The position numbers were made by a program, and so were the translations under genes. A stretch of 64,000 nucleotides of DNA from assembly GCA_015832175.1 (NCBI GenBank), contig WJXW01000018.1:434001-498000 (forward strand), in the 5' to 3' direction. This stretch comes from Paraphaeosphaeria minitans (taxonomy: Eukaryota; Ascomycota; Dothideomycetes; Pleosporales; Didymosphaeriaceae). This document shows positions 1 through 11,431 of this stretch, in pieces. The stretch's first letter is position 1. Each line of letters begins with the position of its first letter. The notes beneath the pieces were generated by a model. That model did not search any database. It was not told the origin of the DNA and saw nothing but the letters and a program-made list of their open reading frames with translations.

Positions 1-665
1 TCATTAGCCCATCATCTCTGCAAATCATCAGGCATACTTACAGATCTCTCACAGGCAGGGAACCCATACAATGCATTCGTATCAGGAAACACACTCGGCA
101 CCGCTTTACACAGGTAGAACTCTTGTGTGAAACTCTGCTTGCCCCACTGGCTGAACAGCTTCGGCAGACGACCCTGCGCCTCACTAGTGAAGAGGTATAC
201 GGTGAAGCCAATGGAGGCGGCGATATTAGTCACAGCCGCGATGCAGACGGCGCTGCCCAACATCCCAACCTATCAATAAGTGAGTCTCAATGTCCCCTTG
301 ACTTTCACGTTATGCGGGGATCTGGCCCCAGGGTAGGACAACCGTACGTAGACTATATTCGCCTTTCCACAGGCTCTGCTCCAATGCATCACGGGCCAAG
401 CAATGCCCAACAGCGACACGAGAAGGCTGCATGCCCCGACGGCGAACTTGACGACTGTGGGCCCGGCATCAATATTTGACGGGTTCAGCGGGACGAACAT
501 GAACTCCGCCATGCTGGAGCCAGGGTACTGGCGCGAGTCATTGGTAAATGCATTTTGGACGCGAGATTCCAGCATGAGGATGGCGATCGACAGAGCGAGT
601 AATATCAAGGACGAGAGCCCGATGGCGATGGTGTGGGGCGTGAGCTTCGAGCCGAGATGGGGCAT
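1..665 (-). CDS. Multi-pass membrane protein, 5' part (C-terminus outside window)
   Basis: Begins at the ATG at 665-663 and runs leftwards. Exon 1 is 348-665. An intron of 78 nt (270-347; GTACGG donor, TAG acceptor) joins in phase 0 to an exon starting at 269. That exon can be read to a stop at 12-14. However, a perfect GTAAGT donor at 41-36 followed by a CTAATGA branch-like site near position 5 suggests another intron, with the gene continuing beyond the left edge. Visible segments are three hydrophobic stretches: residues about 10-35, about 75-100, and just after the intron. They are separated by short loops, and the arrangement resembles four-helix MARVEL-like fungal membrane proteins. That family assignment is only inference; no catalytic motif is seen. 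An in-frame GTG/ATG further upstream (to 842) is possible but gives a low-complexity Ser/Pro leader, so I prefer 665. Confidence 0.55.
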
Positions 666-3324
666 GGTTTGGATTTCCTTGATGCGAGTATGGACGACGA
701 TGCAGCCATGTTTATGGGTGGAACGATGTGAACACGGTGACGAAGATGAGACTGAGGTAGATGGAGGCCTGGAAGGATCTGAGCACGGGACTGATACCAG
801 TGCTACGCCGCAGCCTTGTGGATAACCGAGTGCATAAGGCAAGATGCTTACAAGAGGGTAGACTCAAATGGCAGATCTCATGGGTGGATGACATCGGGGG
901 CGTCAGGCAAGCATTCGTGAATGTTACTGTCGCTCACCCTCCGCACAGTCTAATCAGCAATCCAGGGACGCTAAACGCAACTCTGTTACCTTGTGCTAAT
1001 CACCTCGTACCTACGACAGCCAGGTGACAATGTGTCTTTATCAATGCCTCGAACTGCCTCCACTGAGTTGCTAAAGCTCAACGCAGCTCCCGGCAAACCT
1101 CGTTCATCCTCACTTCCAAGATTTTCACCAGAACGTAGTGCGCAGCAGCCAACCAATCCTGCCGCAGTTGCACTTCCAAAACCGAAAACATGAAACGCCT
1201 CTAGGGTTACACTGTAGCCACAACCGGCATCCCACCGGACGGCCCCCACGCGATCTGTTTTTAACGCACGACAAGGCTCCGCGGGCGCTATCACGCGAAC
1301 CCCCGATCCCATCCTACGATGTATATCTGTGGGGACTGCGGCCTTAAGGCAGACGGGACGGCGGTCCAAACTACCTAATCCCCGTGCGCCCTGTTCATCC
1401 CCTTCCGCCCTCGATTTCGCGATCCGTGCGAGCGACGAAATGCAGAAACCCTAACAAAGCCAACTTCACGACCTCAATGGCGACTGTGGCATCGGTGATG
1501 TCCGAGGATATCCTCGTCCCAAGCCGCAGCCTCCGGCTTCATATCCGCTCCCTCACCCAGACCACTCCGCGAAGCAACAGGCCAAGAAGCGCCTCGAGTC
1601 GTATAACGAGCGCAACCATGGGAAATTCCACGAACGGAATCGAGGGAGCAAGAAGCCGGGTTTCTGGGGTGCTGAAGCTCGTATTCAAGTGCGGATCCTT
1701 CGCTAACAATGCTGCCGTGAGGAAGACGAAGGGCGGTTGGCTTGCCACATCACTGCTTTTATGCACCACATCTAAAATCCAGAATCACCCGGAGTATTAA
1801 AGCAATGCCGACTGAAGATTTTCGTTGCTTCCCTAAGCGGATGGAATCGTTCTATTCGATGGGTGACGTAAACTCGAGTGGTTGGAGTCTGGAGAGCGAC
1901 GAGTTTTGGGTGAATATACTGGGGTGAAATATGGCATATCTTGGTATTTTGTCGATTCGGAAGATGACAGTATATGAGTGGTGTTCTTTACGAGTTGATT
2001 AGATTACTTGATACCAACTTTGCGAGTTACTATCAGACAGACTTCACAGCAAACCACGAGCAAGAGAAACGCGATTCAAACGCCTTTAACGTGGGCAACG
2101 TGGTTGAGCTTTGATCGGGAATAGGTTCCAGTTCTGGCCGCCATGCGGTGTTTCAGCGTCTTCGTTGACGAGATTACCAATGTAGCCTGCAGTTTTCCTG
2201 GATATGCGGACACCTACAGCTTCGTAAGTGAGCAGGCATTCGATCCTCTTGACATCAATAGAGTCGCCAATCTTCGATATCACTTTTTAACCCCTTCTGA
2301 AGTACCTCTATAGCATAAATATATTCAAAAACTAAGGCATTTGTCATAAAAACCTTTTTTCGCCGGGTTGTTCGTCCCACGGACCAAGTTGTATATGTAG
2401 GTATTGCTATTGCCAACGGTAATAGGTTGAAAATATTCTTTTTGTTGTGAGTTCGAGTTTTGGTGTGCGCTCAGGTCTATACTCCTATCCTATCTAGAAA
2501 TTTATTCTACGATGTAACTTCTCTGCACAGTTGAGTTCCGCTCGTTCCAGGACATTGCAGGCAACAAGACTGAACAGGCGATAGTGAATGGAAACGTCAC
2601 TTGTTTGAAGAAGATTCCAAGTGCACGATCTAGGCCCCGGAATGAATGAGGTTTGCTCCAATAACAAGCGTCAAGAGAGTTGGTTCTCTACTGAAGAATA
2701 TGAAGCAGGAATGAAAGTGCTGAGTGCAGGAAGGTGCTATACAGCAGCAGGCAAACTCACTTGACCATGTCATGGGATACACGATTTTGATATCAATGAG
2801 TCGCAACGCCTTCGTAAGCACTTTGACGACGATAGGAATATGATCCCGAGTTGATGAAGGTCATAGGGATGTTGCACGTGGATGGAGGTCGCAATTTTGC
2901 TTTCGTGTGTGCTTGTTGGTGCTATCTAGATGATCTAATGTCTGACCTCTTATCTAACGCGTGAAGTCTTTACTTATATAGTCTAGTGATTAACACTATG
3001 CAAACGTAGAACCCCATATTTCTCTCTACATGGTTGCGAGAAGAGCCAATGCTATGACGCGAATTGATCGAGATATCTTGAGCGAGACAGTCGTCTCTAG
3101 TATGGCTACGTGGGTAGCATTGCAAAAAGGGCATTGTGGCGCATTCGTGTCCCTAGGCTCAACAGCGGCTAGCATCAAGCAGTCGCTATGAATCTCGGTG
3201 AGCCTCGAAAGCTGTGGCGACGTACCAGCAGTGTCCTACTGGACAGGATGCTACTTTGGAGACAACGCATGGCTGCATCTGCGCATGGGTATCGGTAAGA
3301 AGTGACACTGCGCTACATGTCACT
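666..3324. other. Gene-poor interval, 2.7 kb
   Basis: No confident gene. Short frames exist on both strands at 986-1369 and 1384-1800 but lack recognisable domains. The plus-strand frame read from 1500 to about 1690 is the most protein-like stretch: a Pro-rich part, then a Lys/Arg-rich part with the sequence NERNHGKFHERN and a KKPGFWG segment. It has no ATG in frame after the stop at 1452, so it could be the last exon of an unrecognised gene or a remnant. From about 1900 to 3300 the DNA is AT-richer than the surrounding genes and contains only fragments under 70 codons. I see no terminal repeats or transposase motifs. Confidence 0.4.
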
Positions 3325-4182
3325 CTATTCTAAAAGTTCGGCCGGCATCTTGAATTCCTTTGTAATCCTGGTCATATTGTTGACTAGGTCGTTCACATCG
3401 ACTGAAGTCGAGGCGGTGCCGTCGCTCGGCGTGCCGAAGCCACTTGGGCCCAGAGAGGTTGGATCGTCCATCTTTGGAGGGTCTGTGTCGATCTGAATGG
3501 TAACCTGGGCATGTGAGCGCGGGCCTTTGAAAGACAGTTGAGGTTAAGGCTGCTGAGGATGTACCTCATTGTCCAGACAGCTATAGTCTATACCTACCGG
3601 CCCATCGTTCACAAGTGCGACGTCCATCATGGCTGCAAACAAGCCGTCCTTGACTTTGTCTGCATGATAAGAGTCCTGCACCTTCTTGAAGAAAGCTTGG
3701 TACATTTCTTTGGCCTTGAGTCCGCTTGCGGACTGGTGGAAGCTGGGCTTACTGCCCTTTTTCATCGAAGCAAGCAGTGTGAACTGGGAAACTGATAGCG
3801 CATCAGAAGGGTGCGGTACCGGGGCGCTGGGTGCGTAGTACCGCAAAGAACCTCACCCTCAATATCAACAACATTCTTTTTCCACTGTCGCCTGGGTCAG
3901 TCTTTAATTGCGCTCTCGCGATTCGCCCGCCACCCACCTTGCCGGGCGGATCAGTGCTTTCATCATCCCAGAGCTTTGCTTTTAGAATCTTTCCTGGCAT
4001 TGACTCGATGTCCTTTTCGGTATCATCCTTGGAGATGGCGGCAAGGACAAGGAGGCCTCTGCCGATGGACGAGATGAGCTGGCCATCTACGGTGACCGAG
4101 GCAGATTTGACGCGTTGGATAACGGCTACAGGCAAAACGTCAGAGGCGCCATAAGGTACTGGTGATATCACGTACTCCTCAT
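3325..4182 (-). CDS. dtd1: D-aminoacyl-tRNA deacylase (DTD1)
   Basis: Hydrolyses D-amino acids (and in many organisms glycine) wrongly attached to tRNA, in the cytosol. I assemble five exons: 4176-4182, 3938-4125, 3842-3884, 3598-3791 and 3325-3504, giving a protein of 203 residues in one frame. The first exon is only 7 nt and supplies Met-Arg plus one base. The second then gives TVIQRVKSASVTVDG, the canonical DTD N-terminus. Family motifs follow in order: WKKNVVDIEGEVLCVSQFTLL, where VSQFTLL is the hallmark -SQFTL- motif, then KKGSKPSFH, and NDGPVTIQI, whose -NDGPVT- lines the active site and is split exactly by the last intron (3505-3597). A C-terminal tail of about 45 residues is longer than in bacterial DTD (about 145 aa). 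The gene is divergent from the NOT3/5 gene across 448 bp. Splice sites rest on frame closure and family fit. Confidence 0.92.
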
Positions 4183-4630
4183 GATAGCGGGGTAGTTCTT
4201 TCCGAACGAGTGTTGAGGAGTCGGCAGCGTGTGCCTTGCGAGCAAGCGAGAGATCCCAGCGAGTGTAGTGAGGACGGTTGCAACGTCAGGTGAATGCTAG
4301 CAGCCACATAGGCCTCTGAGTGCATCCATGGCGGTACGAAGCACGGCGAAAGCTCATCGCAAACTGTTCACACGCGGGGAAGTCGCGTTTCCGGCATGAT
4401 TATTCCTAATTAGGCTAGCACGTGATTCCTCACGCTAGGCGGAAAGAGGGCACCTCAGATACGCAGGCACGTCGAACCACGTCCATTACAACGACACAGG
4501 CCTCTATCCGCGTACCGCTGCCGTACGATCGCGCGCCCCGCAAGCCTCGAATCCATTCAGCTCAAGAAGAGCGCCCGCCGGCCCCCAATAGGCTCCTACC
4601 GCTCCTCGCGCACGAGGCTACGCACATACG
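4183..4630. promoter_or_regulatory. Divergent intergenic region dtd1 / not3
   Basis: This 448-bp stretch separates the two divergent start codons and must hold both promoters. It is GC-rich towards the Not3/5 side with CT-rich stretches before the ATG at 4631. No TATA box or recognisable operator stands out. Confidence 0.5.
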
Positions 4631-6682
4631 ATGGCACAGCGCAAGCTCCAGCAGGAGATCGACAAGTGCTTCAAGAAGGTCTCCGAGGGCGTCGCCACCT
4701 TCGAGAGCATACACGAGAAGATCCTGGTGTGCACCAACCAGTCACAGAAGGAGAAGCTCGAGGATTCGCTCAAGAAAGAGATTAAGAAGCTGCAACGGTC
4801 GCGCGACCAGATCAAGACATGGGCCACCATGAGCGACATCAAGGACAAGAAGCCACTTCTCGACCAGCGGAAGCTGATAGAGACGGTAGGCGCCCCCCGT
4901 CCCTTGCTGCCGTGCCCCCACTGACGCTGCGCAGCAAATGGAGAAGTTCAAGGCCGTCGAGAAGGAGATGAAGACCAAGGCATATTCCAAGGAAGGCCTG
5001 CAATTAGCATCGAAGCTGGATCCAAAAGACAAGGAGAAGTTGGAAGTGGTCGAAATGCTGCAACACATGAATGAGGAGCTGGACCAGCAGGTGGAGAAGA
5101 TAGAAGCCGAGGTGGAGATCATGCAGGCCTCGACCAAGAAGGGCAAGAAGGGGGTCACAAACGCGGAGCGGATATCAGAGCTCGAGGAGATGGTCGAACG
5201 ACATAAGTGGCACATGGGCAAGCTGGAATTGCTGCAGCGGGCGCTGCAGAATGGCAACGTCGAAACGGATCAGGTCAAGGACGTCGAAGAGGGCATAAAG
5301 TATTACGTGGAGAGCAATCAGGAGCCGGATTTCATGGAGGACGACACAATATACGACGATTTCAATCTGGACGAAGAGGAGGCCGCGTATGGGCTGGCCC
5401 AGGACGTGGACCGCGTGTCGTCACAAGATACGCAGTCGATACAAGACGAAACAGAACCCGAGTCGCGATCCGCCAGTATTCCAAAAGCGAAGCCAGTCGA
5501 GACGGTGCAGAGCGGGGCGAGACGGTTGTCAACACAGCTCAAATCTCCCCTTCCAGCTTTGGCGACGTTGCATACGCCCTTGCCTGGTGTCTCGAACGCA
5601 GCATCCAGTACCATGAAACCTGCCCCGCTCCCAGCCCGAACACCGGGAGAGCCTCTCAAATATGCTTCGGCGGCCGCGGCTGCAGCCGCGAGCGACAAGA
5701 ATGGGGTCGGTATTGCTCCGCTGCCACCACCACCAGGTACAGCTGCGGCGCAGGCTGGTCTCGCTCCTAGCGGCGCACGGGCAAGCGCGACAACATCACC
5801 TGCTCCTTCGCATCCTCAGTTGGCATCACAACCTCCCGCAGGGACACCAGAAACTGCTCCGCAAGCTCTGCCGACACAATCTCCGACAGGAACGCCGGCC
5901 TCAGCTGTCCGGGAGAAAGAACCGCTGTCACGTGCGCAGTCATCCGACAGCAGAAAGACGCCAGCGCCTGAGCAAGAAGAGGAAACACAGTCAGCGACAC
6001 CTCCCTTGACGAATGGAGAATCCCATGCCGACGAGGAAGAAGAAGAGTCAATATTCCATCTTCCGTCAACCTTGCAAGATCTCTTCGAGTCGTTGGAGGC
6101 TACCAAGAAGGACATCAACGCCTCGACATCAAAACCTCCGGATGAGCGAATGCTCGCTGCGAGCATGGGGACCGCCCCAGATTCAGCGGACACAGAAGCA
6201 CCGCGCCACTACCGCCCACAGAATCCGTACCCATATACACCTGCACATTATCCACAGGAGCCGTTGGCCATATTCGACGACCCGCGGCTGTACTCCCGCA
6301 TAGAGACGGATGCTTTGTTTTATGCCTTCTACTACCGCCAGGGCACCTATCAGCAGTACCTTGCGGCGAAAGCACTAAAGTCCCAGAGCTGGCGGTTCCA
6401 TAAGCAGTACCAGACGTGGTTCCAGCGCCATGAGGAACCCAAGGCTATAACCGAAGATTACGAACAGGGGACGTATAGGTTCTTCGACTATGAGAGCACG
6501 TGGTAAGCACTTATTTCACCCCTTGCCCTGCCGCATGTTACATCCCCGGACCCAGAACTGCGCCACATTCCCACGACCGGGTCATCAAACCCCAATCTTG
6601 TTCTCGACTGACATGTAGCAGGATGAACCGAAGGAAAGCAGATTTCCGCTTCGCCTACAAGTTCCTCGAAGATGAATTGTGA
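4631..6682 (+). CDS. not3: CCR4-NOT complex subunit Not3/Not5
   Basis: Scaffold subunit of the CCR4-NOT deadenylase/transcription complex, acting in mRNA decay and translation-linked quality control. Exons are 4631-4885, 4935-6502 and 6622-6682, encoding 627 residues. Residues 1 to about 230 form the charged coiled-coil Not3 N-terminal domain ([17 protein letters not shown] at the start; [17 protein letters not shown] near residue 45). The middle, about 240-520, is low-complexity Pro/Ser/Ala-rich linker. From about 525 comes the NOT2/3/5 C-terminal domain, with [18 protein letters not shown] and [13 protein letters not shown]. The third exon is short. It restores the conserved end [20 protein letters not shown], which is lost if translation runs on to the stop at 6504-6506. 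That makes the last intron (6503-6621, GTAAGC...GCAG) convincing. Length and architecture match fungal Not3/Not5. Confidence 0.95.
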
Positions 6683-8503
6683 ACAGGCCATCCACGACCC
6701 CAGCGTCCTCCTTGCGGCTAACGGCATTGCGGTTGTATGATTTATTAGGTAGTTGCCAATGGTACCCAAAGGGTAACTCTCGAGCCAAAACAAAAACAAC
6801 GCTTCTCACCGACTTGTTTTGTAACCAACTTCTAGTAAACAGTGAAAGTCAGGCAGCGGGACGCGGTGAGTGAGCAGGGGCGTCTGCACAGGCGGTCGCT
6901 CTTCTTTGTCTAGACCATGAGATCGTAGGCCTGCAACACACGCATCACCCAAATATTTTATATTGGCCGTATCGCCACCTTAGCTGTGCGACTGGTCGTT
7001 CTGTCGGGCGAGTTCTGACATAATGACTCTATTGAACAGTGTCGTCTAATTGGCTGACATTATCCAGGTTCGTCTTGGCTTGGCCCCCACAAGACTACTC
7101 ACAGCCTTCGTTGCCAACAGTGCGTACGCGCACGGAACTGCGAAATACTAGTGCACCTTGACTCCACTCGCGCGAACGTTCTGACCTGAGCGACTTGCGC
7201 CATAACAAGCGAAACGGTCACGGGCTTCCCGCGGGTCCAAATGAGGGGGTTATCCCGACCTGTTATGGTGTAACGCACGGTCCCGCCTGACACAATTGAG
7301 CAACCGCAGGCGACAAAACCGGGCGTTTGATGACTTTCAATGTCACTTTGCATTGACAAGTGAACCTTCCGTAGCCAGTCAGCTCATAGACGTTTCCCAG
7401 CAGGCGCCGGCGTTTTTCTCAGCCTACGTCCCACAGGTCGGTTTCAACTTCAAACCGGACGGTCCCCACTGACCTAGCTGGGGACGCACCACGCAACGGG
7501 CCGCGGAAGCCATGGCCTCATGGTGGCTTCCAGTCCTTCTGGGACCCTCATTTTCCAAAGCCTTACCCATCCCACGTCACGGGGCAAAAGCACAAGGCGG
7601 TTTTCAATCCACGAGCGGCAAGTACCATGCGAGTCCATTAAAGAGAGAAGGATGCCTACCTGGCGGTGAGGTGTGACTGCAAGCGACTGATAATTTCGCT
7701 AAAAGTCGACTTCTAGGGAGTGGTATGACTAGTAGGACGTAGATAGATGTCTTGGCATCTACTCGAGGTCGCTGGAAAATCAAGGCGAGGCTCACTATGC
7801 AGAAAATAAGATCATCTATGCATCGAGAGCTTCGCTTACTGTCCCTGAGCGTCTTCTAGGGGGGCTCAGCCACACACCTCAAGAAGCTTCGGTCGCCTCG
7901 CTTCACGCTTAGCTTTTCCGCGACCGCCTCACGCCCGCCATCATACATCGTTCATGCCTTTCAGCCTTATCGGAATCCAGGTGTCCGGAGATAATCCAGC
8001 TGGGAATTGCCAACATCGCCACTTGCATCCTTTTGTCAACGCCTACGGCACAGTCCAGGTGTGTTCGGTTAGTAAGTTGGTCATCGACCTATAGGGAGTG
8101 ACACTACGATGCAGATTTTGGTCTAGGAAGGATCAGCTGGGTCCATCCGCTCTACAATACTACGGAACTTACGGCCGTCGTGGAAATCGTCCAGCAGTAA
8201 GTCGGCGTGATGAGGGACTGAGACGTTGGGGGCAGTGAAGGATCTCGTCGAAGAGTCTGATACTTAAACAGCGTATATCACACTCCGTGCGAGAAATTGT
8301 TCAGCTATTCATAAACAAGACCCTACGATCCAACGTCGGTGTTCTAGTCTACGGTTGAAAGATATAACCCCATACACGGTATTCGCACGAAGGCAGCAGA
8401 CCGTCTCGCCCACCCGCCCTCCGGCATCTTTGCCTTTTCCTGCCCGTCCAAGCCCTACCGTGCATCATAACTGATCCTTTGCACATCCTGGTTTGCTGTC
8501 ATC
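6683..8503. other. Intergenic, 1.8 kb
   Basis: No supportable gene; frames are under 90 codons and none resembles a protein. The stretch 7380-7580 is GC-rich with CCACCATGAGGCC-type inverted bits. A pyrimidine-rich tract at 8395-8460 lies just upstream of the next gene and is probably its promoter or 5' leader. Confidence 0.4.
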
Positions 8504-9269
8504 ATGAATGGATACGGCGTAAGTACTTCGCTCTACTGGCTTAAATTCCCGTCTTGTAGGTTCTGATGTCTTCTACTACAGTATCCTGTAGGCCAGTCCG
8601 GTTACTATGCAGACTCTAGCTACAACATGCCGCAATACACCCCCGCTCAAATACACGCATACTATCAGCAGTATGGCTGCTATCCTGCGGGCTACCAACC
8701 ACCGCAGCAAACGCCCCAAGCAGCCACCTCTGCATACGGTTACCCACAGGGCACCACCGCCTACGGCCGTCCTTCCGCATCGCACGAGTACCATACGCCG
8801 GTTGGTACCGCCCAGCAAGTCCCCAGGTAAGTTTAGTTACTTGATACATAGTTTGGGGTTGATCCGTTCGGCTAACACCTACTAGGCCAAGGAGTCCACG
8901 GTATGTGATCCTTCACCCCACGAACGTGGTTTCCGCCTTGCATGAAACCCTAATCTCACGACTAGTCCCTCCTCTTACCAGCAAGGCTAACATGTCTCCA
9001 GGACCTGGAAATGCGAGCTCCCCAACTGCACATCGGCAGCCAACTTCACCCGCCTCGCCGACCTGCAAAGACACCAGTCTACGGTCCACGGAGTGGGTAC
9101 TCCCGACTTCCCTTGCACCGTCAAGGACTGCACTCGCGTGGGCGACAAGGGCTTCACACGCCGAGACCATCTCGTCGAACATCTACGCAACTTCCACCAC
9201 ATCGACATCCCGAAGCGGAGGCCCGGCGAGCGCAGCGCCTATCCGCTGGGGTTGCCGAATTACCAGTAA
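8504..9269 (+). CDS. Small C2H2 zinc-finger protein
   Basis: Four exons (8504-8518, 8582-8826, 8886-8900, 9002-9269) give 180 residues in one frame. Exons 1 and 3 are only 15 nt each. Residues about 5-90 are a Gln/Tyr/Pro-rich, low-complexity N-terminus with many YPQG- and YQPP-like bits, resembling a prion-like or activation segment. The C-terminal exon carries two C2H2-type fingers with four-residue cysteine spacers: WKCELPNCTSAANF followed by DLQRH, then FPCTVKDCTRVGDKGFTR followed by RDHLVEHLRNFHH. A basic tail (IPKRRPGER) follows. This arrangement (degenerate first finger, second finger ending HxxxH-NFHH) is common in fungal C2H2 proteins with unknown targets. The product is probably a nuclear DNA-binding protein; the role is unknown. 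All four introns are GT-AG with good donors (GTAAGT, GTAAGT, GTATGT). Confidence 0.82.
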
Positions 9270-11431
9270 CCCCACCTCTTCTTCCCTCGTTCGCTCTCGC
9301 GAGACATGGCCTGAAATGGGCTGGGCCGGGAATCGGGTCTCGAAGCGGACCGAGGGGTAGAGGTGGGTCGCGGCGGAGAGGAGATGGTTAGGCCCAGGAC
9401 CCCAAATTACAACACCATGGATATCCGGATCGTGGACTTTAGTGGAAGAAAAGAGCTGGAAAGGCAGAATCGTCGGTGTGTAAACCGCATCGTGACAAGC
9501 GGATACATTCCGGAGAGATGACGCTCGTCGTAAGCAACCACGATACTGGATTGGGAACGCGCCATGGACGAGTCCGGGCGTAGGGCTCTACACGGCTAGC
9601 CTTGCGCTCGCATGCTTTGTGGGCTTCGCGAAACCAAAATGTGCCTGGGAGTGGAGCCGTGCTCTTGCTTGCGCGGTAAGGCATTTTCGATTCGCGGGAG
9701 GAACGTGCGTCGCACGCCTGCAGACTCAATCTCATCGCTGGCCCGCGTAAGGAAGCCCTGGCTGACACTCCCAATTGCGCTGGGCCGGACTCGATGTTGA
9801 GGTTAGCAGCGGGCGAGGCGGATAGCAGAATGCTGCTCAGTGTGGGGATAGACGTTTTTTTTATTCATGTTCATTGTTTCGTTTGCACACATAGTAGACC
9901 TAGTTTTTCGTTTGTTCAACAGCATCAGCATAGCGCCGGGGAACTCGCATGGGCAATCAACGGGTGCATTCATTCCTTCTTTCGGTATACAGCCACTACA
10001 ACGTTCACTATTCCGCACTTACAAGACCGGGCCGCTTTTGCAGCCCTCTTACCAGATACCTACTTGCCATACGGACACGCGTTGCGGCACAGCCGGGACA
10101 CAGGGCCATCGCGGGACGCGCAATGTGCAACGTGGAGATTGGGCGGCTCAGCGATTGAGACAGAGGGAGCGAGACAGCGCGGTCTTACTGTACAGGCCGC
10201 AGGGATGGGTCGCCGTCATCGAAGGCGAGTCTGGCCGCGGTGTGCTCGTCCGCATCTGTTGGTCGGTCAGTCAGTCAGTCTCTACCTACGCTGTGCACGT
10301 TGGTTGTTGCGCTGGGCCGGAAAACGGTGTCGCAGGATATGGAATAGGTACGGACTTGAACCCGTGCGCAAAGTGCGCTTCATCTGATCTGATCTGATCC
10401 GATCTGAGCGTGACCGAGACCAAGACCGAGACGTCAGCAAATGTTGGATGGGTCAACATGGCCCATGTCTGCCAGGCGAGGATGCAGACAGCCACCAACA
10501 TGGCTTGTACCAGGTATAGCTCTTTACGCCGACATATCTTATTACTGTATAGAGTCAACGTATGTCTCGGATCTGGAGCCTAGTCTTGTTTCTTCGTACC
10601 TTTTTGCAAACCGCAGTCGGATCCGGAGTTGACATGTGGACGTGTGCAAATGCGCCTTCGTGGCATGGGCATGTGTGTGGAGGCTCGACCTGGAATTGGT
10701 GGCGAAGAGGGTCGGCCAATCAGCGAGCGCAGGGTCGAGGGGCAGGCACCGCGGGTCTGGGTCGGGGCCAAAACGACTTCTGGGGCCTGCAGAGGTGTTA
10801 AGTTTGGTGAGGCAGATAGGTAGGCAATCTAGTCTAATGAATCATTCGAATCTCCTCCTGACCGACCCCCCACTATCTACTCGTACAGAAAGGCGATGCG
10901 CGCGAGGAGGCGATAGACAATGGCGTATACCTCTTAGGGCTGTGTAGGATATGACGTATGGCTACCGTGGCTCTGGAATACTCAAATGCTACCACAATTG
11001 CTTGCCTCAACGCATCGCAGAGTGTTCCTCGAACCATGGTCTGGTAGTTAGCAACGTGAATTTGGGCATTGAGTCTAATCATGCGTGAATTGCGGTACAG
11101 CGCAATGTGAACCACGGGTAATCACATGTTGCGTCGTGTCGGCTAGTGTCCAAAGCTGGCTGCCCTTCCTCGCCCATCTCCTCCACATTCTATTGTGCGT
11201 TATTCCTTCTCCCACTAATCCCGCTGCCACCGGCCCATCAACCCATGTCTCTACTGCTCTACCTGCACTCAAATACCACCGCCTATCGCGAATCATACCC
11301 TCTACAATAACTCGCCTCAACGCATCCTCCGCGCCCCGCATCTACACGAGCGGCGAAACCCCGCCAGCGCATACCTCTGCAATCTTCATTCTCCGGAAGG
11401 CGCGCTCTAGCCTCCGAAAACCATATACAAT
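9270..11431. other. Intergenic, 2.2 kb
   Basis: No gene that I can support. Overlapping plus-strand frames at 9794-10397 (up to 197 codons) have no family-like motif and switch composition, so they are probably chance. A short TGATC repeat (about four copies) sits at 10382-10403. A CT-rich, purine-poor tract at 11160-11420 precedes the IFRD gene and is likely its promoter and leader. Confidence 0.4.

Noticed and set aside
10335..10375. tRNA-like T-arm (GGGTTCAAGTCC on the minus strand)
   Set aside because: No A-box, anticodon stem or acceptor stem could be placed around it.
9794..10397. Two overlapping plus-strand frames of 176-197 codons
   Set aside because: No domain, no splice structure, and both frames compete for the same DNA; likely chance.
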